DNA from: Arcobacter caeni
GTDB taxonomy: Bacteria > Campylobacterota > Campylobacteria > Campylobacterales > Arcobacteraceae
Assembly: GCF_003063245.1 (NCBI RefSeq)
Contig: NZ_MUXE01000013.1
Span: 1-64,000 of the forward strand
Length of the DNA stretch: 64,000 bases
Direction: 5' to 3'
Shown: piece by piece, positions 58,173 to 64,000 of the stretch
Layout of the letters: the number at the start of each line of letters is the position of its first letter
Position numbering within the stretch: position 1 is the first letter of the stretch
Notes under the pieces: model-generated
Databases searched by the model: none
What the model was told of the DNA's origin: nothing
Seen by the model: only the letters and a program-made list of their open reading frames with translations
Translations under genes and position numbers: made by a program

Positions 58173-59276
58173 TTACCCTTTATATATATGATATTGATTT
58201 CGACCATTCTCTTTTGATTTGTACAAACATTCATCTGCTTGTTTATAAAGTTTGTTTGCTGAAATATATGTATGTGGTTCATATATAATAGCTCCCATAG
58301 AAATTGAAACAATGTCAAGTATTTTACTATTTTTATGCTCAATTTCAAGTTCTAAAATCTTATAATTTATCTCTTTTAGGCAATTTTCAATGCTTTCTTC
58401 TGTAATATCAAATAAAACAACACCAAATTCTTCTCCACCTAATCGAAAAACAAATTCATATTTTTTATCAAAATATTCTTTTAAAGCTGAAGCAACTTTT
58501 TTTAATGCAATATCTCCCATATCATGACCATAAGTGTCATTATACTGTTTAAAATAATCAATATCAATCATAATAAATGCACATTTCCAATTATTAGCAT
58601 TTGCAATAAATGGCATATTATCAAAGATTGTATCAAAATATTTTCTATTATAAAGATTTGTCATAGAATCTGTAATAGAATCAATTTTATATTTTTTATT
58701 TAAAACTGTAAGCTGTTTATCTTTTTTTATAACTTGAAACATAATATAAACAATCACAATAAATGATAAAAAAAGAATTATAGCAATACTATAAAATAAG
58801 TAATTCTTCATATTTTGATAATCTTCAACAAATTTCTTTCTCTCTTTAAAAGCAACTTGTGTTTCATACTGAATTAAAAAATCAACTCTTGCTAATATAT
58901 TTTTAAATTTTTGTATATTATTTTCATTAAAACTTGCGTATATCTCTTCATTTATCGTATCTACAACCATTCTTTCTTCTTTGTTTTTAAAAGCTTGATT
59001 ATAATAATTCCATTCTTGAAGTATCGCTTTTTTTTCTTCATCAATTAAACACGGATGTTTATTATTCTTACAAAAAATTATTTTTTGATAGTTATCTAAA
59101 ATAATTTGAAGTTTTACAATAGGAATTAAATTCCCAAAATAGATATTATCAACCTGCTTTTTTAGGTTGTCTATTTGCGTATTAAATAGTAATGAAGAGA
59201 ATATTAATGTTATTAAAACTGTACAAACTAAAATTATTAATTTAAGGGTAGTTGACTTTAAAAAATTATTTATCAT
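58173..59276 (-). CDS. Membrane-bound diguanylate cyclase
   Basis: This 367-residue sensor cyclase has TM1 at about 10-32, a helical periplasmic sensor (four-helix-bundle pattern) and TM2 near 154-178. The GGDEF domain has canonical MIDIDYFKQYNDTYGHDMGD and GGEEF. All residues missing from the twin GGDEF proteins at 37137-39021 are present here, so this one should make c-di-GMP. No RxxD inhibitory site precedes GGEEF (KKYE). The ribosome site is weak. It is the first gene of a unit with pssA and ppx. Confidence 0.9.
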   Translation of the reverse strand: MINNFLKSTTLKLIILVCTVLITLIFSSLLFNTQIDNLKKQVDNIYFGNLIPIVKLQIILDNYQKIIFCKNNKHPCLIDEEKKAILQEWNYYNQAFKNKEERMVVDTINEEIYASFNENNIQKFKNILARVDFLIQYETQVAFKERKKFVEDYQNMKNYLFYSIAIILFLSFIVIVYIMFQVIKKDKQLTVLNKKYKIDSITDSMTNLYNRKYFDTIFDNMPFIANANNWKCAFIMIDIDYFKQYNDTYGHDMGDIALKKVASALKEYFDKKYEFVFRLGGEEFGVVLFDITEESIENCLKEINYKILELEIEHKNSKILDIVSISMGAIIYEPHTYISANKLYKQADECLYKSKENGRNQYHIYKG

Positions 59277-59436
59277 GCAATAATATTATCAAAATTCATA
59301 TTCAAAGCAAGTAAAATAGTTAATCTATTTTTCTATTGTTTTTAGTTACAATTTTAATATAAATAAAAAACTAGAAGAATGCACAAGAAGCTGAAGAATC
59401 AGCTTTTATTACAAACTTTAATGCAAGGAGTTAAAA

Positions 59437-59676
59437 ATGACTATTAATAATAATCTAAATGCAATGCTTGCTTCTGAACTTCAAATAGGTCAAATAGCTA
59501 CAAATTTAACTCAAATTTCAGATGTAATTGCTGATCCACAATTACAAGAAGTTACATCTGATTTAATAGATTCAATTGTTGGACAAATTCCAGAAGTAAT
59601 CTCATATGAAGCAAATGCTCAAAGTATAAAAACACAAAATGCAGTTTCGGATATGCTTTTAAATATCAAAGCTTAA
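59437..59676 (+). CDS. Small unknown protein, possibly motility-related
   Basis: This 79-residue protein has no cysteine, signal or TM segment. It is rich in Gln, Asn and Ile, with predicted helices MLASELQIGQIATNLTQISD and ANAQSIKTQNAVSDMLL. The C-terminal pattern recalls small YjfB-type motility proteins or rod-protein ends, but this is weak. The strong AAGGAG ribosome site suggests real expression. A 7-bp hairpin (AAGCTGA/TCAGCTT, 59388-59405) sits in its leader. Confidence 0.5.
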   Translation: MTINNNLNAMLASELQIGQIATNLTQISDVIADPQLQEVTSDLIDSIVGQIPEVISYEANAQSIKTQNAVSDMLLNIKA

Positions 59677-59711
59677 ATACATAAAAATTTAACTATTTGT
59701 TTTTATGTATT
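59676..59711. terminator. Stem-loop between the small protein gene and the DUF523 gene
   Basis: 12-bp stem AATACATAAAAA/TTTTTATGTATT separated by 12 bases, covering the convergent stops at 59676 and 59689. The A/T arms give U-runs on both strands. Confidence 0.6.
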
Positions 59712-60183
59712 TTACTAATTCTTGAAGTTGATCTTCATTAAAAATTTCTATTTCATTCTCTTTTAAAAGTTTTGCTGTTAAACCTTGAGAATCAATCAAA
59801 GTATTTGAAAATGTTCCATCATATATTTTTATATTTCCACAAGATGGCGAATTTGCTTTTAATAAAGCTACTTTTATATTCTCTTCTTTGCATAAATCAA
59901 GAGCTTTTTTTGCTCCTAAAAGAAAATTTATAGTTACATCTTCACCATTTTGATTTTGAACGATAAAAGGTTTATCTCTTTTAACAATTTCAGCAGGAAT
60001 TCTAGGAATTGATAAACCTCCACTTACTTCAGGGCAAAAAGAGTAAATATCATTATCACAAAGAATATCCATAAATAGCTCTTTTTGTGAAAATGAAAAC
60101 TTAGAATTAAGTGCTATAGATGAATTATTTCCATCATATCTAACATCTTCTCCTAATAAACATGAAGATATTAATATTTTCAT
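59689..60183 (-). CDS. DUF523 family protein
   Basis: This 164-residue cytoplasmic protein has DUF523 hallmarks: SSCLLGEDVRYDG (6-18), FCPEVSGGLSIPRIPAE (near 49) and LLKANSPSCG (near 107), with conserved cysteines at each. The Cys pattern suggests metal or cluster binding; no activity is established for the family. Its ATG overlaps the ttcA stop by four bases (ATGA), hinting at a link with thio-modification of RNA. Confidence 0.85.
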   Translation of the reverse strand: MKILISSCLLGEDVRYDGNNSSIALNSKFSFSQKELFMDILCDNDIYSFCPEVSGGLSIPRIPAEIVKRDKPFIVQNQNGEDVTINFLLGAKKALDLCKEENIKVALLKANSPSCGNIKIYDGTFSNTLIDSQGLTAKLLKENEIEIFNEDQLQELVKYIKTNS

Positions 60184-60938
60184 ATAATATCTTCTTCTTT
60201 TTTATTGAAAAAAGTTGATACTTGAATATTACTAAAAGCTGCTTTCATAGATACAAATATTTGTGGATTTTCTTCTTCTAATTTTGCAAGTAAATCTTTT
60301 GTAGTTGCTCTTGCATGTGGCATTTTCACATCAAACCGAAGTCCTGGACATGCTTCATCACCAATAACATTTATTTCATTTGTATCAGCAAATGCTCTTA
60401 GTTGTCTTTCTCTGCAAAAAATCAAAGGACGAATAACTTCTAAACCATTTTCAGCTGTGTAAATAGGTGGCATTGAGCGCATTGTTCCATTATAAAAAAA
60501 GTTCATAAAAAATGATTCCATTGCATCATCTAAATGATGTCCAAGAGCAACTTTATTGTATCCTTGTTCTTGTGCTGTTGAGTATAAATATCCTCTTCTC
60601 ATTCTTGAAAAGAACGAACAAAAAGATGAATTTTTTCTGATTTTTTCACCTGCAAGTTCAAATATTTGTGTATCAATAATTTCATGATCAATTCCATGCT
60701 CTTTACAATGGTTACTTAAAAATTCAACTTGTTCGCCCATTCCGTAAGTTACTGTTACTGCTTTAAATTCAAAATTGTATGGGGCAACTTTTTTTATTCT
60801 ATTTAAGGCATGAATTAGTGTTAATGAGTCTTTTCCACCTGAAAATCCGACTAAAATTCTATCACCTTCTTTTATTAATCCATATTCTGCGTTAGTTTTT
60901 CCAACTATTGTAGAAATCTTTTTACTTAATTCAACCAA
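60180..60938 (-). CDS. TtcA-like PP-loop tRNA thiolation protein (variant cysteine motif)
   Basis: This 252-residue PP-loop ATPase has VGFSGGKDSLTL (30-41), ALGHHLDDAMESFFMN (131-146) and RPLIFCRERQLRAFAD, all as in TtcA, which makes 2-thiocytidine at tRNA position 32. E. coli TtcA holds a 4Fe-4S cluster with a CxxC and a third Cys. Here the first motif is CSFF (Cys107, Phe110), and the later region is GDEACPGLR (Cys197), not CNLCG. The exact reaction is thus uncertain. Start: TTG with AGGAA upstream. Confidence 0.75.
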   Translation of the reverse strand: MVELSKKISTIVGKTNAEYGLIKEGDRILVGFSGGKDSLTLIHALNRIKKVAPYNFEFKAVTVTYGMGEQVEFLSNHCKEHGIDHEIIDTQIFELAGEKIRKNSSFCSFFSRMRRGYLYSTAQEQGYNKVALGHHLDDAMESFFMNFFYNGTMRSMPPIYTAENGLEVIRPLIFCRERQLRAFADTNEINVIGDEACPGLRFDVKMPHARATTKDLLAKLEEENPQIFVSMKAAFSNIQVSTFFNKKEEDII

Positions 60939-61088
60939 TATATTATTCCTATAAAAATTTTCGTGATTATATCAAAAAAGTTCTCAAAAGCTTTTTTAAT
61001 GTATAGTATAGAATATATAAATAATATTTTTTACCCTATTTTTAGATAAATCATATATAATTTCATAAATAATACATAAAGACTCAAA

Positions 61089-61292
61089 ATGACCCTATTA
61101 GAAGAAAAAGAGCTAAGACAAAAAATCACTGACACAATTCTGCCACTTGCTATGAATATGACCGAAGACAAAATCAGAACTATCATTTTAGCTGTTGAAA
61201 AAGATAATAAAGATCTTCAAGAAGGTTTTGGAGCAATGCTTTTTGAACAAATAATGGTTCAAAAAAACAATATCTTAAGAAGAAATATTTAA
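61089..61292 (+). CDS. Small unknown helical protein
   Basis: This 67-residue, fully helical, charged protein (TLLEEKELRQKITDTILPLA at the start) has no recognised family, TM segment or cysteine. It lies 30 bases upstream of moeA on the same strand, so it is probably cotranscribed. Its ribosome site is weak. Confidence 0.5.
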   Translation: MTLLEEKELRQKITDTILPLAMNMTEDKIRTIILAVEKDNKDLQEGFGAMLFEQIMVQKNNILRRNI

Positions 61293-61321
61293 CAACTATA
61301 TAAAAAAGAAAGGTACTTATA

Positions 61322-62542
61322 ATGAGAAACTTTATAAGTTATGATGAATCAATTAATATATTAAATAATTTAAATATATCAAAAATAACTACTGAAAAAC
61401 TTTTTATTACAAATGCAATTGGAAGAGTAATCGCAAATGATGTAATAGCAAATCATAATAATCCAGAATTTTTAACATCTGCAATGGATGGTTATGCAAT
61501 AAAATTTGAAGATATAAAAAATGAAAATATAAAAATAATTGCAAAAAATCCTGCTGGAACTGTTGTCGAAATGCAAGTTGAAACAAATACTTGTATTAAA
61601 ACTTTTACAGGTTCATTAATGCCCAAAGGAAGTGATACTTTAGTTCCTATTGAGAATGTTGAAGTTACTCTTGATAAAATCAAAATTATCAAAGAAGTAC
61701 CTTTTGGGTTTGCAGTTAGAAATATTGGTGAAGATTATAAAAAAGATGAAGTTTTAATTAAAAAAGGAACAATAATCGGGTTTGCAGAAATTGGAGTATT
61801 AGCTTCACTTAATATTTCACAAATTGAAGTAATTATAAATCCAATAATTTCAATTGCAAGTACAGGAAGTGAGATTTTAGATTTGGGAGAAACTCAAACA
61901 AATGACTCACAAATTAGAAGTTCAAATCATCTAACATTAGAAGCTTTATTTAAAAGTAATGGTGCAAATACTATTCAAATGGGTGTTGTAAAAGATGATA
62001 TGGATTCAATTACAAAACTACTTGAAACTGCTTTATTAAAATCTGATATTGTTGTTACAACAGGTGGTGTTTCTGTTGGAGATTATGATTTTGTTCAAGA
62101 TGTTATAAAAGATAAATTAAAAGCAAAAGTTTTATTTCATGGGGTTAATTTGAAACCAGGAATGCATATTTTATTAGCAATAAAAGATAATAAGATAATT
62201 GTTGCACTTCCTGGTTTTGCGTATTCTTCAACGGTTTGTGCAATGCTTTATGTTTTACCTTTGATTTATAAATTTAGAAATTCTAATGAAAAACTTCCTA
62301 TTGTAAAAGCTAAAATAAATCAAGATTTTCCTAGATTTCAAGCAAAAACAATTTTTACAGCTTGTAATGTTGAGTACAAAAATAGTGAATATCAAATAAA
62401 TTTTGATGGAAAAAAACAAGGTACAAGTGCAATATTGACAAATATGCTTGAAAGCCCTGCTTTATTAATACAAAAAGAAAATAGTGAAAATATTAAAGCA
62501 GGAGATTTAGTAGATATTTTACTATTAAACAATTTAAAATAA
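61322..62542 (+). CDS. moeA: Molybdopterin molybdenumtransferase MoeA
   Basis: Inserts molybdate into adenylylated molybdopterin to give Moco. The 406 residues include SAMDGYAI (near 58), the catalytic-domain VVTTGGVSVGDYDFVQDVI (near 243) and VNLKPGMHILLAI, followed by the C-terminal beta domain. It serves molybdoenzymes encoded elsewhere. Start: ATG with AAAGG upstream. The EamA transporter gene begins directly at its stop. Confidence 0.93.
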   Translation: MRNFISYDESINILNNLNISKITTEKLFITNAIGRVIANDVIANHNNPEFLTSAMDGYAIKFEDIKNENIKIIAKNPAGTVVEMQVETNTCIKTFTGSLMPKGSDTLVPIENVEVTLDKIKIIKEVPFGFAVRNIGEDYKKDEVLIKKGTIIGFAEIGVLASLNISQIEVIINPIISIASTGSEILDLGETQTNDSQIRSSNHLTLEALFKSNGANTIQMGVVKDDMDSITKLLETALLKSDIVVTTGGVSVGDYDFVQDVIKDKLKAKVLFHGVNLKPGMHILLAIKDNKIIVALPGFAYSSTVCAMLYVLPLIYKFRNSNEKLPIVKAKINQDFPRFQAKTIFTACNVEYKNSEYQINFDGKKQGTSAILTNMLESPALLIQKENSENIKAGDLVDILLLNNLK

Positions 62543-63433
62543 ATGAATAAAAACCTATTTTATATTCTTATGGTTTTGGCCATGATATTTTGGGGCGCTT
62601 CTTGGATTAGTACTAAAGTGCTTACAAATTATATAAATGAATATGAATTGGTTTTTTTACGAATGGGGATTTGTTTTATTACGATGTTTCCAATAATTTA
62701 TTTTTATAAACTCTCTTTTAAACTAGATATTAAATCTTTTTTCTTAATTTTAATAGCCTCACTTATTTTAACATCTTATAGTATTTCTATGTTCATTGGG
62801 CTAAAACATGGAAGTGGTGGATTTGGTGGAGCTTTTGTCACAACTTTAATTCCTATAAATACTTTTATTTTAGTTGCCATTTTAAATAAAAAAACTATTA
62901 GTTTAAAACACTCTTTTGCTTTAATTCTTGGAGCTTTTGGGGTTTTAAATATGCTAAATATTTGGAATTTTGATTTGAGTGAGATATTTTCAAAAGATAC
63001 TTTATATTTTTTATTAGCTTCTATTTTATGGCCAATTTTAACAATAATTACAGCAAAAGCCACAAAAATAAATGCTTTTGTTTTTACTTTTTATACTTAT
63101 ATAATTTCAAGTTTTGTTCTTTTTGTATTTTTTGTAGATACAAGCATATTTGAAAAAGTTGCAAATCTTGATTTTATTTTTTGGTTTAATTTGTTTGTAA
63201 TTACAATTTTAAGTACAACTTTTGCCACTTCTATTTATTTTATAGGAGCTTCAAAACTAGGAGCAAAAGAGGTTTCATCTTTTGTTTTTTTTGTTCCAGC
63301 AAGTGCACTTATAATTGGAGCAATATTTTTAGATGAAGAAATCACTTCTAATACTATAATTGGAACAATTTTTACGATAATTGCTATTTATATTTTAAAT
63401 AACTTAAATTTATTTAAGTTATTTAAAAAGTGA
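62543..63433 (+). CDS. EamA/DMT family transporter
   Basis: This 296-residue drug/metabolite transporter has ten TM helices in two EamA repeats. The first contains MIFWGASWISTKVLTNY and KHGSGGFGGAFVTTLIP; the second ends ASKLGAKEVSSFVFFVPASALIIGA. The substrate is unknown. The ATG follows the moeA stop with no gap. The last codons form a 17-bp inverted repeat. Confidence 0.88.
   Translation: MNKNLFYILMVLAMIFWGASWISTKVLTNYINEYELVFLRMGICFITMFPIIYFYKLSFKLDIKSFFLILIASLILTSYSISMFIGLKHGSGGFGGAFVTTLIPINTFILVAILNKKTISLKHSFALILGAFGVLNMLNIWNFDLSEIFSKDTLYFLLASILWPILTIITAKATKINAFVFTFYTYIISSFVLFVFFVDTSIFEKVANLDFIFWFNLFVITILSTTFATSIYFIGASKLGAKEVSSFVFFVPASALIIGAIFLDEEITSNTIIGTIFTIIAIYILNNLNLFKLFKK
63393..63428. 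terminator. AT-only 17-bp inverted repeat at the end of the EamA gene
   Basis: TTTTAAATAACTTAAAT and its complement are separated by two bases, lying within the last codons and just before the convergent permease stop at 63438. It is possibly a bidirectional terminator or 3' hairpin; all-AT stems are weak. Confidence 0.45.
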
Positions 63434-63437
63434 GAAT

Positions 63438-64000
63438 TTATTTAATAGTTTTTCTTTCTAAATAAGATTTCACTAAATTATATGAAATTAAAATAAGTAT
63501 TAACAAACTAGAAATTTGAGTATAAATTGAACTCTCTTCTGAATATGTACTAAACTTTAAAATATTTAATTCAGAAAAAAACATATCATACAAAAAACCA
63601 AATAAAAACGATAATATGGCTATTGTTAAAAGATAAATTATCAAAGAAGTTTTTCCTAAAAGTTTATAAACAACACTCATAGTAACAGCACTTGTTGCAG
63701 GTCCTGCTGTTAAGAATATAAATGCAGCGCCACCACTCATTCCACTTAACATAAAAGCAGCAGCCAAGGGCAATGATGCTGTTGCACAAACATATAAAGG
63801 CATTGAAAATAGAATAATTATAATATATGTTAAAAATTGATTCTCAAATAATAAAGAACTATATTCTTTTGGTACAAAAGTAGTAAAAATAGCGCCTAAA
63901 ACAAGTCCAATAAACAAAGGATTTACCATATCTTTGGCTAGGGTTATATAAGCATAACTAAAAACTGCTTTTATTGAAAAGGATTTTTTTTCTTCTTTTG
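63438..64000 (-). CDS. Permease (UPF0718/ArsP_1-type), C-terminal part
   Basis: The frame stays open past the Met at 63929 to the window end, so the true start lies outside. The visible 187 residues include AKDMVNPLFIGLVLGAIF, then MPLYVCATASLPLAAAFML and SGMSGGAAFIFLTAGPATSA, the core of the UPF0718/COG0701 permease family. Relatives export arsenic compounds, copper or zinc. At least five TM segments are visible. The metal specificity cannot be judged from this part. Confidence 0.8.
   Translation of the reverse strand, partial: KEEKKSFSIKAVFSYAYITLAKDMVNPLFIGLVLGAIFTTFVPKEYSSLLFENQFLTYIIIILFSMPLYVCATASLPLAAAFMLSGMSGGAAFIFLTAGPATSAVTMSVVYKLLGKTSLIIYLLTIAILSFLFGFLYDMFFSELNILKFSTYSEESSIYTQISSLLILILISYNLVKSYLERKTIK

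Overview
This is about 64 kb of a very AT-rich, densely packed chromosome with the gene content of an Arcobacter-group member of the Campylobacterota (Arcobacter/Aliarcobacter-like; inferred from gene families, not from any rRNA). Supporting signs are a monomeric isocitrate dehydrogenase followed by malate dehydrogenase, a CbpA-HspR heat-shock pair with a HAIR-type operator, a fused ResB-CcsA cytochrome c assembly protein, the UPF0323 lipoprotein next to a glutathionylspermidine-synthase-like protein, and many small coupled operons. Most of the window is ordinary chromosomal backbone. The only mobile-element trace is the end of a probable IS256-family element at the left edge.

Layout. 1-196: 5' end of an insertion sequence touching the 3' end of a chemoreceptor gene. 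205-6089 (minus): dCache chemoreceptor, trmL, purU, malic enzyme, PgeF. 6158-8153 (plus): methyltransferase, DUF3144 protein, aroE, small CxxC protein. 8174-10646 (plus): UPF0323 lipoprotein, ATP-grasp amide ligase, lysozyme-fold protein. 10681-11568 (minus): RNase P RNA and lolA. 11626-15451 (plus): secA and a LolC/E-type permease. 15461-19454: a large AsmA-like protein and mltG, overlapping head to head. 19577-23160: icd, mdh and a small metal-binding protein. 23227-27542 (minus): acyltransferase, then an overlapping operon of rhodanese, MnmC-like FAD oxidoreductase, a membrane-anchored unknown and a SPOR-L,D-transpeptidase.

27659-30131 holds a receiver, a CheC-type phosphatase and a histidine kinase. 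It is followed by cbpA-hspR (30209-31467) under a consensus promoter covered by an HspR-type operator, then dnaJ, an unusual solitary trpB and unknown genes. 34990-39973 has a DUF455 ferritin-like protein, a metallo-hydrolase, twin degenerate GGDEF proteins and cmoB. 40107-46570 has ccsBA, a dipeptidase, tRNA-Leu(CAA), HU, an aldolase-II protein, rsmH and an FtsL-like protein. 46607-53765 has an SH3-NlpC/P60 lipoprotein, a cytochrome c and a four-gene glutamate mutase cassette (glmS-glmE-glmL-AMP ligase). 53871-64000 has ligA, a flagellin-like protein, ppx, pssA, a diguanylate cyclase, DUF523, ttcA, moeA, an EamA transporter and a permease cut by the window end.

The most distinctive content is the B12-dependent glutamate mutase with its reactivase and a dedicated AMP-forming ligase, in one overlapping operon with no methylaspartate lyase. 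Next come the receiver/CheC/kinase cassette with both phosphatase motifs intact, the HAIR operator laid over a perfect -35 element, and the tandem GGDEF proteins that have lost key catalytic residues. No CRISPR array, prophage, rRNA operon or replication origin was seen. No gene-free stretch over 300 bases exists apart from the one occupied by RNase P RNA. All family assignments come from reading motifs, without database searches.
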